Positions 20,401 through 27,319 of a stretch of DNA of 31,791 nucleotides are shown in pieces. Under the pieces are notes generated by a model, which saw nothing but the letters and a program-made list of their open reading frames with translations, had not been told where the DNA came from and searched no databases. This DNA is from Saccoglossus kowalevskii (taxonomy: Eukaryota > Hemichordata > Enteropneusta > Harrimaniidae): positions 288,675 through 320,465 of the forward strand of contig NW_003132853.1 in assembly GCF_000003605.2 (NCBI RefSeq). Reading direction: 5' to 3'. Both the position numbers and the translations under genes were made by a program. Within the stretch, counting starts at the first letter, position 1. Every line of letters starts with the position of its first letter.

Positions 20401-21827
20401 GAACATTTTGTATAATTTTGACGGATATCCAAGATGGCGACCAAGCCACGTGACCGATCCGATTTGGTCGAACATGCAAAATATCAAGTCAATAGGTTAA
20501 AGCATCAATGAAAAACAAATGCGGTCATATTATGCCGAATATCCAAGATGGGCGTGGCTGATCACAAATTGTTTTTTCTCGTAAAAGCGTTGATTATGCT
20601 GCTTGTTAAATATTTAGTTGGTCGGTAAAACATTGGTGAACAGCAATTGACCCACATAGTTCAGCATAATCGACTGATTATTAAATGTTGGCTTGAAGGC
20701 TATGGTGAGTAGTGGAAAACAGAGCCTGCTACCCCATGGATATCGGTTTTAAAAGTAAACCACAATAATATGGCAACCCACAATGCAAATCCGTGTTTAC
20801 ACCCAACTTTTTCTGTTTATAGCATGGAAAGCACCTGAAAAACTGGATGTCCTCTCTTGGTGACAGATGTCTTAATCTGAAGGCAGTCGGACTGAGTTTG
20901 ATATGGTAAAAGCCTCAAATGGTGTTTCTGACCTAACCTTGTGACGCACACTGTTCTTCATCTCTGACATTAAACGCAACACCAGGTAATCTTTGACAGT
21001 TCCAAACACCATCACAGACATGATAGAATTTAATACACGGTCCCTGATCCTCGGTACATAGAAAATCATCGTCCAGACAAGGTGCTGAAAAAGAAAACGA
21101 CAAATACAGAGGCGAGTATTTAACTATATATTTCAGGTTTGGGTAGCAAAAGAATGAGGCTTTTGTTACACTCCACGATGCTGAGCGTTCTAAGGTTCTA
21201 ATCTATTCATTTTATAGTCTGATAGCGTAGATATTGTCAAGGTGACCAAACAATTGGGTTATTGTCGTATTTAACCATATTTGAAAGTACAACAATATTC
21301 CCCGCATTGCAGTAATGACAGATTAATAGGGAAAAGCACGGTTCATAGCTGTATATGGTGGTGAAAGTTGTTTTGGTGACGACTAAGAAATACTTACGAT
21401 AGTATATAAGAGTGTTAATTTCCAGGGAATCCAATAGCGAACTGTATCCGCTTTGTTGAATCATCGAACGTCTGACTTTATTTGTGTTACATAGGGTAAC
21501 AGCAGGAAATGGAAGAGTATTAGCAGATACCAAAATGTTTTCAGTTCGCTTAGGAACCGATAGGTACAGGCTGAGAAGATCTCCAATTTGCCACAAGTAC
21601 ACCGAACATGCTGCACAGAAGATGACAACCCACATGCATTGAGTATATGTGTGAGAACTCTTCGCTGATTTAGGAAGTGCATGTGCACTAGTTTCTAGTG
21701 CGAAACGTCTGGTTATACGTCTCACGGTTGTATCACCATTTTCTGTAGATGGATGATTGTCTTTGGTCATTGCATCAAGAGAGGTACTTGACTTTGATAT
21801 GAATGACCGAGGCATTGATGATTTCAT
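5177..21827 (-). CDS. DEG/ENaC (ASIC-like) cation channel subunit with six LDLa modules and one PAN/apple module in the ectodomain; 18 coding exons
   Basis: The join is 21827-21398, 21084-20938, 18639-18517, 15926-15813, 15319-15053, 14011-13904, 13672-13559, 12240-12091, 11865-11556, 8778-8672, 8408-8245, 7579-7487, 7276-7168, 7001-6929, 6348-6291, 6095-6025, 5622-5547, 5410-5177 (all minus strand). It sums to 2748 nt, 915 residues plus TGA, with phases matching at all 17 junctions. Seen: TM1 about 64-88; FPAVTLCN at 107-114; LDLa at 146-189, 195-233, 235-271, 363-394, 399-433 and 437-478; PAN-like 272-360; [12 protein letters not shown] (567-577) and YGNCFTFN; ten thumb cysteines (691-769); [22 protein letters not shown] before TM2; basic cytoplasmic tail. 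Family knowledge: trimeric plasma-membrane channels, usually Na+-permeable, gated by protons, peptides, force or constitutively. Typical members are about 500-700 residues; the excess here is the 341-residue cassette. Gating stimulus cannot be read from sequence. The start is the first in-frame ATG after a TGA at 21846-21848; an upstream exon is possible. Confidence 0.93.
5547..5622 (-). CDS. Exon 17: pre-TM2 palm strand
   Basis: Residues 813-838, 76 nt, entry phase 2, exit phase 0, acceptor GTTCACAG, donor [26 protein letters not shown] corresponds to the conserved N-x-x-FYE-L-YE strand leading to TM2. Confidence 0.9.
5623..6024 (-). other. Intron 16
   Basis: 402 nt, GTAAGC to TTCACAG. Nothing else recognised. 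Confidence 0.7.
6025..6095 (-). CDS. Exon 16: small palm exon
   Basis: Residues 790-812 plus two bases, 71 nt, entry phase 0, exit phase 2, acceptor CGTTATAG, donor TTT|GTAAGC. It has no strong motif alone. It is required because exon 15 ends in phase 0 and exon 17 needs two extra bases, and its length and position match the usual stretch after WPS. Confidence 0.82.
6291..6348 (-). CDS. Exon 15: thumb-to-palm WPS motif
   Basis: Residues 770-789, 58 nt, entry phase 2, exit phase 0, acceptor TTTTCCAG, donor [26 protein letters not shown] matches the family's C-x-Y...S...WPS signature. Confidence 0.92.
6349..6928 (-). other. Intron 14, GC-AG type
   Basis: 580 nt beginning GCAAGT and ending TTTTCCAG. 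AT-rich, no repeats recognised. Confidence 0.75.
6929..7001 (-). CDS. Exon 14: thumb domain end, with GC-type donor
   Basis: Residues 746-769 plus two bases, 73 nt, entry phase 1, exit phase 2. [10 protein letters not shown] gives cysteines 763, 765 and 769 after Cys748. The splice donor reads CAG|GCAAGT: GC instead of GT, otherwise a strong consensus. Only this cut gives the frame that yields [13 protein letters not shown] in exon 15. Confidence 0.85.
7168..7276 (-). CDS. Exon 13: thumb domain cysteine core
   Basis: Residues 710-745 plus one base, 109 nt, entry phase 0, acceptor TGTATTAG, donor [25 protein letters not shown] and VPRC place cysteines at 711, 715, 724, 726 and 738 in the classic DEG/ENaC order. 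Confidence 0.92.
7487..7579 (-). CDS. Exon 12: start of thumb domain
   Basis: Residues 679-709, 93 nt, phase 0-0, acceptor TTTGACAG, donor CTG|GTAAAG. Contains PEPNREC (Cys691, first thumb cysteine) and [12 protein letters not shown], equivalent to the Y...Y stretch before the second thumb cysteine. Confidence 0.87.
7580..8244 (-). other. Intron 11
   Basis: 665 nt, GTGAAA to TTTGACAG. The exon 11 frame stays open for about 165 nt into it, but family alignment stops at the donor. No repeats recognised. Confidence 0.65.
8245..8408 (-). CDS. Exon 11: palm strands
   Basis: Residues 624-678, 164 nt, entry phase 1, exit phase 0, acceptor GCATATAG. Begins [13 protein letters not shown] and ends [14 protein letters not shown], the usual palm strand arrangement. 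The donor AAG|GTGAAA is weaker than the others but is the one giving the phase exon 12 needs. Confidence 0.85.
8672..8778 (-). CDS. Exon 10: YGNCFTFN segment
   Basis: Residues 588-623, 107 nt, entry phase 2, exit phase 1, acceptor TTATTTTAG, donor [22 protein letters not shown] is the conserved family motif whose Cys601 normally pairs with the post-TM1 cysteine. [11 protein letters not shown] follows, matching the usual AG..xGL stretch across the next junction. Confidence 0.9.
9270..9666. mobile_element. TTAA-flanked MITE with about 35-40 bp inverted ends
   Basis: TTAA at 9270-9273 and 9663-9666 flank inverted ends 9274-9310 and about 9627-9662, sharing AGGKGAGC at the tips and TGGCTTTTGTCA further in. 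The 397-bp unit has no coding capacity. TTAA duplication is the hallmark of piggyBac transposition, so piggyBac-type mobilisation is inferred; the family is not identified. Confidence 0.7.
10246..10376. mobile_element. Possible hAT-like MITE remnant
   Basis: The left side reads GCGGATTTAGGAGGAGGCGC. The right side, inverted, reads GGTGGATCTAG and then GGTAAGGAGGAGCGTG. Ends starting with a GGATYTAG motif resemble hAT termini. The match needs an approximately 10-bp gap, so this is weak. Confidence 0.35.
10398..10430. other. Stem-loop, 14-bp arms
   Basis: CTGTGAAGTCTCGC, loop GAAAT, GCGAGATTTCACAG: 13 of 14 pairs match and the remaining one is a G/T wobble. Located in intron 9; function unknown. 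Confidence 0.7.
11099..11482 (+). mobile_element. tRNA-derived SINE, full length with target-site duplication
   Basis: The head (about 11102-11170) resembles a tRNA. It has a box-A-like TAGCATAGTGG, an anticodon-arm-like CCAGACTCATGATCGG with CAT in the loop position (tRNA-Met-like), and a box-B-like AAGTTCAAATCC. A unique body of about 300 bp follows. A perfect 12-bp duplication AAAGAAGCACAT flanks it at 11087-11098 and 11483-11494, showing retroposition and relative youth. It lies antisense to the host gene in intron 9. The SINE family is not identified. Confidence 0.85.
11556..11865 (-). CDS. Exon 9: channel ectodomain resumes
   Basis: Residues 485-587 plus two bases, 310 nt, entry phase 1, exit phase 2, acceptor TTTACAG, donor AAA|GTAATT. 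Ends in [18 protein letters not shown] and FDGNECD, matching the DEG/ENaC palm/finger segment with its Cys-x6-Cys pair (577, 584). The aromatic and acidic stretch before it shows no module I recognise and probably belongs to the finger region. Confidence 0.88.
12091..12240 (-). CDS. Exon 8: LDLa module 6
   Basis: Residues 435-484, 150 nt, phase 1-1, acceptor TTTTGTAG, donor GCT|GTGAGT. Cysteines are at 437, 444, 450, 457, 463 and 478. CDGWKDC is canonical. The last loop is lengthened ([15 protein letters not shown]), with an NGT glycosylation sequon inside it and another sequon (NVS) just after. Confidence 0.9.
12241..13558 (-). other. Intron 7
   Basis: 1318 nt between LDLa5 and LDLa6. It holds a run of nine G (12862-12870) and the inverted-repeat element at 13036-13364. 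Otherwise nothing recognised. Confidence 0.7.
13036..13364. mobile_element. MITE-like element with inverted termini
   Basis: Left end 13036-13061 and right end 13340-13364 are inverted copies: ATTTTCCGTTCA then TGCGAGATCYCG. The roughly 330-bp interior is CpG-rich with no coding capacity, and holds a run of nine C (13232-13240) and 17 T (13302-13318). No convincing target-site duplication. Confidence 0.65.
13559..13672 (-). CDS. Exon 7: LDLa module 5
   Basis: Residues 397-434, 114 nt, phase 1-1, acceptor TATTCCAG, donor CTG|GTAATA. Cysteines are at 399, 406, 411, 418, 424 and 433. [13 protein letters not shown] is the canonical LDLa calcium-binding signature, the best-preserved of the six. 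Confidence 0.92.
13904..14011 (-). CDS. Exon 6: LDLa module 4
   Basis: Residues 361-396, 108 nt, phase 1-1, acceptor TTTTTCAG, donor GTAAGT. Cysteines are at 363, 368, 372, 379, 385 and 394. [12 protein letters not shown] and [13 protein letters not shown] are typical LDLa. The usual CDG after the fourth cysteine is CNF. Confidence 0.9.
14012..15052 (-). other. Intron 5, with a GC-richer block
   Basis: 1041 nt. The stretch of roughly 14090-14540 is richer in GC and CpG than its surroundings, with TCAGGGGGAAAT twice (near 14247 and 14290), a 7-bp hairpin CCTCGAG-AACGC-CTCGAGG near 14416-14434, and a CT microsatellite at 14500-14518. It may be a solo LTR or other retroelement fragment; no boundaries could be fixed. 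Confidence 0.5.
14500..14518. repeat. CT dinucleotide microsatellite
   Basis: About nine uninterrupted CT units inside intron 5. Confidence 0.85.
15053..15319 (-). CDS. Exon 5: PAN/apple-like module
   Basis: Residues 272-360, 267 nt, phase 1-1, acceptor GTAACAG|GG, donor GTAAGT. The four cysteines are in TCKEIC (310, 314), NCKAFEYNY (320) and EDCVLL (332), the usual core of PAN/apple modules, which bind proteins or carbohydrates. A strong donor-like GTAAGT sits about 9 nt inside the exon. The PAN call rests on cysteine spacing and the C-KAFEY and C-LL motifs, so it is slightly less secure than the LDLa calls. Confidence 0.82.
15320..15812 (-). other. Intron 4
   Basis: 493 nt, GTAAGT to AACAG. 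Nothing beyond AT-rich sequence seen. Confidence 0.7.
15813..15926 (-). CDS. Exon 4: LDLa module 3
   Basis: Residues 234-271, 114 nt, phase 1-1, donor GTAAGT. Cysteines are at 235, 242, 249, 256, 262 and 271. CDGRRDC followed by KRPNDEEDC keeps the acidic calcium-site pattern of LDLa modules. Confidence 0.9.
16330..16950. repeat. Degenerate minisatellite, about 42 bp unit (left block)
   Basis: Repeated variants of AACAAGGCAAGAATAAGGGC then CAATCTAGTTTGCACTTGGA make a unit of about 42 bp with heavy divergence and indels. The array continues at 18290-18510 after a 1.3-kb interruption. Confidence 0.75.
16953..18278. mobile_element. TIR-bounded non-autonomous insertion inside the intron 3 minisatellite
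   Basis: The 29-nt ends 16953-16981 and 18250-18278 are inverted copies with 26 of 29 matches (core GCCGGGGCTGGGYCGGCAA). TGACCCCCC-type motifs lie inside both ends. The interior is AT-rich, non-coding and holds a diverged internal duplication (about 17170-17250 and 17325-17405). Outside the right end, AAGGGACGGATCAGTT on the minus strand resembles hAT termini, so the true boundary may be a little further out. No transposase seen. Confidence 0.65.
18290..18510. repeat. Degenerate minisatellite, about 42 bp unit (right block)
   Basis: Same unit as 16330-16950; for example, copies starting near 18410 are 43 and 42 bp apart. The block ends next to the exon 3 donor at 18511-18516. Confidence 0.75.
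18517..18639 (-). CDS. Exon 3: LDLa module 2
   Basis: Residues 193-233, 123 nt, phase 1-1, acceptor TTCAACAG, donor GCG|GTAAGA. Cysteines are at 195, 202, 211, 218, 224 and 233. It contains [14 protein letters not shown] and an acidic EGEDEDGC end. The calcium-cage Asp before the fifth cysteine is His223. The donor lies only a few bases from a minisatellite in intron 3. Confidence 0.88.
18640..20937 (-). other. Intron 2
   Basis: 2298 nt, GTTAGG to CAACAG. Very AT-rich, with a run of 13 G at 19908-19920 and a two-copy diverged repeat at 20351-20560. No extra LDLa exon could be found in it. Confidence 0.7.
20351..20560. repeat. Diverged tandem dimer, about 115-120 bp unit
   Basis: AACATGCAAMATATCAAGT starts at 20351 and 20471, and ATATCCAAGATGG occurs at 20425 and 20539. 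The intervening sequence is diverged. Probably part of an old dispersed repeat in intron 2. Confidence 0.55.
20938..21084 (-). CDS. Exon 2: LDLa module 1
   Basis: Residues 144-192, 147 nt, phase 1-1, acceptor TTTTTCAG, donor G|GTTAGG. Six LDLa cysteines are at 146, 153, 160, 167, 173 and 189. The C-x6-C-x6-C-x6-C-x5-C spacing and VCDG fit LDLa, but the usual DC is NC (Asn172). The last loop is extended ([16 protein letters not shown]), so calcium binding is uncertain. Confidence 0.85.
21085..21397 (-). other. Intron 1
   Basis: 313 nt, GTAAGT to TTTTTCAG, between the TM1 exon and LDLa1. It is the 5' boundary of the inserted module cassette. No repeats recognised. Confidence 0.75.
21398..21827 (-). 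CDS. Exon 1: N-terminus, TM1 and post-TM1 motif
   Basis: Residues 1-143 plus one base, with donor GTAAGT after ...TATC. The cytoplasmic part holds [13 protein letters not shown], the position of the DEG/ENaC His-Gly gating motif, but with Ala after His49. TM1 covers roughly [17 protein letters not shown] onwards, followed by [17 protein letters not shown], a strong family signature whose Cys113 is the first conserved ectodomain cysteine. The frame stays open upstream only to 21845; directly before it lies an in-frame TGA. The codon at 21843-21845 is GTG, so ATG at 21827 is the first usable start. Its Kozak context is weak; ATGs at residues 5 and 20 are alternatives. Confidence 0.9.
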
Positions 21828-21848
21828 TGATACAGTCTTAACCACTCA

Positions 21849-23913
21849 AATATTTCTATATATGGAAGTAGACTCAACTTTCAACATAACCATATCCATT
21901 AATACCAGTCACTGTAATGTGAAGCACAGATTATCATAGTTAAATGTGATTATATAGAATCAAACCTGTTTGGATATATCTTCTGAATATCATCTAATTA
22001 CAGTCACTTATTTGAGGTATCGTTGATTTTCTTGGATTTTCTTTCCAGTGTTTAAGATATAATGACTGAACTGGCAGTGACTGTTAGTTAGGTTAAGTTA
22101 GTCCTTCGTTTCCATATGTGTCACGTGAAAGACCAATTTCCTAAAACCCCTATAATATTTCTGACTGACAATTATAGGATACACTCAGTGTTACTAAGTT
22201 CATGTACATTTGTCCCGCCTGTTTTAAGAACCTGTTTTTATTTTACAGAAGTGTCTTCCAGTTAACATCTTTTACGAGCCATTATTCCGTGATAACGCAA
22301 GACATTAAACAATAACATCTCGCATTGTGGCGCTATGGTAGTGGTTTAGATGGGGGTTCCAATGAGGTAATTACAGTATAGCAACTACTAAATATTACAA
22401 GAAAATAATATGCTAATGAGGCAGTGCAGGCTGCCAATGAAATGTTAGTATCCATTGTTATGTAAATATAGCAATTTAGGGACAAATCATTCATGTAAGC
22501 AAACAGTGCTGGTTTGATTAATGTGTCACAAACACTGGGAGATATGTTAACTATCTATAGTGATTCATCTACGTTTAGAAAGATGTTTTCGATTGTGAAA
22601 AAAAAATAAAAGAGACGTTTTTATTATTTGTTCATTGAATATTCTCTTGAAGCAACAGAAATGTTAGCAAAATAAATAAATGTAGACAATTCAGTGATTT
22701 TAAAGGTTTTTTATTTCTACATATTTACAAACAGAAAATCACATTTAACACTGCGTCAAATGCGATTGCTGCAAGTAGTTGTCAACATATTGGGTATATT
22801 TGGTCGGAAGATTCAGTTGACGTACCTTCAAAATAAAAAATAGTTTTGTTACCAATGGAACACCTGACCATTGAGAATGTTTATATGAACTGATTAGAAG
22901 GAGCCCTCAGTGGATGTTAGGTAGAGAGCGTGACATTGTGACAAACAAAGTACACAAATATCCAGTAATCCGTATGTTATTTTACAGACAATCGTTTAAC
23001 TCAAAGCATAGTTCAGTGTGTCTTTGCCATGTTTTAGAATACATTTTGAAAATAAACTTTAAAATCAAGGCCATGAATGAAATGTTACTTCATACAATGA
23101 ATATGAAAAAATGTTGTTCAGTTAATGAAACTAACAGACTGAATGTATGTATAAATTGTGTCAACAGACAAGGTTGAATATATTAATGTATTTCTATAAA
23201 TGCAGAAGCCATGTGCAATACAGAATATTTTATAATAATAAATACACAGATTAGGACATACCGAATTGATCAGAAGTTCGGCCGCTCTATCACCACGCCA
23301 TCATAGTTTCCGGAAGTTGTCAATTCAATATCACACCTGGTGAATTCTAGAAGTAAGGGTGAACTACATTTGACCGAATTACTTTTAAAAGCTATTTCAA
23401 ATCACTGTTCCCACAAAAAAAAAAATTATCCCAACCAGCGTATCTACAAAAAATAAAACTTTGCTAATCTCTCTGTCTATTTTTACACATAACATATCTA
23501 CATAAGTTTAGCTTAGCAAGAGATTAATGCAATAATATGTTTTATTCGTACCGTGCTTTTCAAATGTGGCAGGATACACTTTTATACAAAGGTGTGAAAC
23601 CCTTCACTTAGGGCGAAACATAACAAATGTATAATAATATGTTTCATGTATTTTAAAAAGTATATTAAATGTGCGGGCGAGAAGATATTGAATTGTAATT
23701 GAAAAAGCAATTCAATTCAACAACGGCGGCATGCTTCAATGACAGAAAAGCACGCATGGAATTTACTGCTATTTTCGTCGGGTTGTTATAAAATGTAAAA
23801 TGTAAAATCATGCCCACAGTTGTAAGATGTTGTTTTTCATCACAACACGCCTTGATTTACGAACAATAACACATAGATAAATAAATGAATAAACAAACAA
23901 ACGAACAAAGTTT
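21849..23913. other. Intergenic, upstream of the channel gene
   Basis: Probably holds the promoter and any 5' non-coding exon, but no core promoter could be assigned. A TATATA-like stretch at about 21857-21863 lies too close to the ATG to be convincing. The frame at 22914-23177 shows no similarity I recognise. Confidence 0.45.
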
Positions 23914-23914
23914 A

Positions 23915-23996
<82 letters not shown>
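23914..23996. repeat. AAAT tetranucleotide microsatellite
   Basis: About 20 uninterrupted AAAT units, followed to about 24053 by degenerate AAAT/AATT repeats. Confidence 0.95.
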
Positions 23997-23998
<2 letters not shown>

Positions 23999-24053
23999 AA
24001 ATAGTGAATGAATTAATAAATTAATTAATTAATTAATAAATTAATAAATAAAT

Positions 24054-25841
24054 TGTACAGGTAAAATTAAAATTAAAGGAAATAGACCCCTCATATAAAT
24101 CATCCAGAATATACTATTTGTGTGTTTGTGTTTTATATAATTTTATTTTTCTGCTTTACAAATTAAAGATTTATATCCTTTATAGACACCTTTATGTCCA
24201 TGATAAACACAAAAAGACCATATTATTATCAGTATAGCGTGTTTTGTTCATTGCATTTTAATTCCTTTCTCTTCGACAATTGTATTGTATGAATACCAAT
24301 CATAACCATGGCCATCAATGCATGTCATTGTATAACAGTACTTAGCTAATGCTGTATATTTTCGGCTCTGTCCATTAATGTGTGCTGTTGTATTTACTAG
24401 TTGTAAATGTACAACCCGGTGGGAAATGTTCATATCGATGTGTTTCATTCGGAGTTATTCACAAAATGTAATTGGAGTTGTAAATTACAATTAGATACCT
24501 GAAAATACATGAATTATGTTTTAACTTAGTCGGAGTTCGGTGTTTTGTGAGGTAAAGAGGAGAAGTTAACTTATTGATGAAATGCCCTATTTTATCCAGC
24601 AGGTATAAAAGAAGAATTCCAATTTGAAGTTGGCCTAATAATAATTCGCATTATATTTTATTCATTCATATTAAAATGTCAACACTGTAAAACACATTAT
24701 AGAATTTTAACAAATATATTTTTCATTATAATACCAATTGGAACGTCAAATTTACCACCGAACTGCTCTATATAACGAACATTTTAGATAATTCTTTCAG
24801 ATGCTTGTAGATTAGCGACTAAAATAGAGTTTCGTAAAACGTTAATATATTGGGAGAAAAATGAAAGAATTTGTTGTAGCATTGGACAATAACACTTCTA
24901 TTGAAGGTCAACTCCAATGTCACTCTGGGTTATTCGTGAATCTCAAGTGTCCAAACATGCAAAGTTATTGCATCAGTGGAGCTATTATCCTAAATAGATG
25001 AGTGGAGAGAAGATAAGGATATACAGCTGTTCAAATTGTCAGATCTTACTAAGCTTTACACTCAGAATAGATAAGATTGTTGTGGGTGTTACCAGATGAG
25101 TAAACAGTAAGCACCTAAAAGACTGGATTCTCATGCATCTACAAGGTGTGAAAGCCTACAGGGAAGTAAGAGATGAGTAGCTGACAGATCGTCTGTACTT
25201 CAATGGTTCAGACAGTCAGTTGGATATCTGAATAAAGTATTGGAACTGTTGCATTAACTTTTATAGTTGAATACATGCCAAGTCCTTTGCATTTTGAAAC
25301 ACGTAATTGGCCGAAGGCGTCAGGGGAAAAGCCAATCAAAACTGCTAATTGTTTTTATAAACACTGGAACAAACCATTATATATAAGGGCACTTATTTCA
25401 AACAAATGTTCAACGCATTTTCAGCCAAATTACCTGCAGAAATATTCAAAAATGATGAAACATCTCTCATGTGTTGAATAGATATTCTGACCCCCCAGTA
25501 CTGCAATCAAAAAGAAGTTCAACAGGGCAGGAAGAATGAACAAACTATTCACTCATATAAATGCACTACATAACATGGAGAATTATATTGTTATCAATCC
25601 ATGGGAAACTCATTGTACACGTCCTTCACGAGCGTTTTGTCGCACCCATTGCAGAGAAAATACTTCGATGTGGGTTGCAATTGACATGATCTTGCAGCAA
25701 AGTAAATTCAGGAATTTCAGCTCAAATATGTTTGTAGTAGTTATTCCTTTGTAAAACGAGGATGCGTGGTTGCACGTCTCCTTTTTACTCCCCGTTAGAC
25801 GTAGTCAATCAACATTTGGACAAGTCATCGACCGTTTCTCG
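24054..25841. other. Intergenic, nothing recognised
   Basis: AT-rich; short frames at 25275-25481 and 25536-25754 have no recognisable similarity. Confidence 0.55.
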
Positions 25842-26440
25842 GACATGCCTTGACCGATTTCATTCAAACTTGGCATTGGCACCATTCACGGTTGGTTACT
25901 GATGCGCATCATTTTTTCGTGATTCGATACAGAATGGCGGACTCGTGGCCATTCTGTTTTTTACGAGTGCTCTGCTCATTTTACAGAGATGATTGTACAG
26001 ATTTGGGTTTAATGTGTCACAAAGGCAAGATATAAATGGTTAAATGTTGTGTTCTGTTTTATTTTCGTTTTCATCAAAATTTCGTCGAATGGCAGCCATT
26101 TTAATGAAAACGTCAAAAATGAATAAAATCACAAAATTCAAACAACTTTGACATGAGTCATAGTGAGTTACTGATGCACGACTGGTGGCCATTTTGTTTT
26201 TTATGAGTGTTCTGCCCATTTTGTAGAGAGGGTTTAAACTTGGTACAAAGCCAAGATAAGTCATGATACATATTAATATCATTATGTTTTATTTTGTTAA
26301 TCTTCAACTGACAGCCATTAATTGTCCCCAAAATCAGTTTCTGGTGCATGCCTTGACCAATTTCATTAAAACTTATACCTTTTTCATGCGCATTTGTAGT
26401 TAATATGCTAAATACTATCCCAATGTTTAAACATAATCTG
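25842..26440. repeat. Diverged repeat, about 250-272 bp period
   Basis: GTTACTGATGC with GTGGCCATTYTGTTTTTTA shortly after recurs at 25895 and 26167. TGCCTTGACC then ATTTCATT recurs near 25846 and 26347, about two periods apart. The copies are well diverged. Probably part of a dispersed family. Confidence 0.55.
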
Positions 26441-27196
26441 ACTATGCTTTTCATTGTTCACCAAAAACATGACGGGGACTATGTCATTGACAATGACTTG
26501 TTATTGTTATATTTGTTATTATGATAACAACAACACTTAAAGATAGAGAATGATGTGTGAATACATTAATTAGATTTTTTCTGAAAATTGTGCTTATATG
26601 ACACATATGATAGTAGATGACAAATTGTGAACTGTGAGCATTTTGGACCTGCATTTAGTCTCAATTAACAGAAATTTAGTTTCAGCCATTTTTATAAAAA
26701 TGAAAAAATAATCCTGCTGCTGTAAACATATATTATTATGATAGCATCCCGATATAAAATGGCTACAATCGATGATGTCACTTGAAGACTAGCCAAGGTA
26801 TATCATGTGTTTAGTTAAAATTAAGTTAAAATCAGATCTTTGACAAAAAAGGAAATCCCTAACGGATATCAGCAAATCGGTCGCCTTCTTTGTTCTTCAC
26901 TGAAGATGTGAGAATTGAACATGTTACCATAGTCATATCCCCAAAACTGAGGCATATTTGATCGTGATACCATTCTTCATGAAAAGGCCAAAATCACTTA
27001 TATGTCAGCTCTTTTTGTGAAAGCATGTAGAGACGATTAGTGTCTAGGCGAGCGATTAGTGCCACCATGAGTACAAAGCTAAAATCTTAGCTGAATTAAT
27101 GTAGCATGGGCTCAAATAACATCGCTGCAGTGGTTAAAGAACATATACTGCAAGCATATGGTCAACCATTATGAATCTGAATGTGTCATAGTGACC
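26441..27196. other. Intergenic, nothing recognised
   Basis: AT-rich, no supported gene or repeat. Confidence 0.55.
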
Positions 27197-27319
27197 ATGA
27201 GGTTATTACGAAGATACCGAAAAGTATGCACGAAGACAGTACAGCGGGAGTATCGATGTGTCAATGCGACAGCGTACTGTCTGGTGCAAAAATTTGCGGT
27301 ATCCTTGTAATAACCTCAT
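27197..27319. mobile_element. Foldback (hairpin) element with 50-bp arms
   Basis: Left arm 27197-27246 and right arm 27270-27319 are inverted copies with only a few mismatches (outer end ATGAGGTTATTAC, inner part GACAGTAC), separated by a 23-bp loop. There is no target-site duplication I can see. A transcript would fold into a long near-perfect hairpin. Confidence 0.75.

Noticed and set aside
21828-21845. Six extra N-terminal residues upstream of the chosen start
   Set aside because: This extension would begin at a GTG codon, which is not expected to initiate here, and TGA precedes it directly.
23880-24060. CRISPR-like array
   Set aside because: It is a simple AAAT microsatellite without spacers, in a eukaryotic context.
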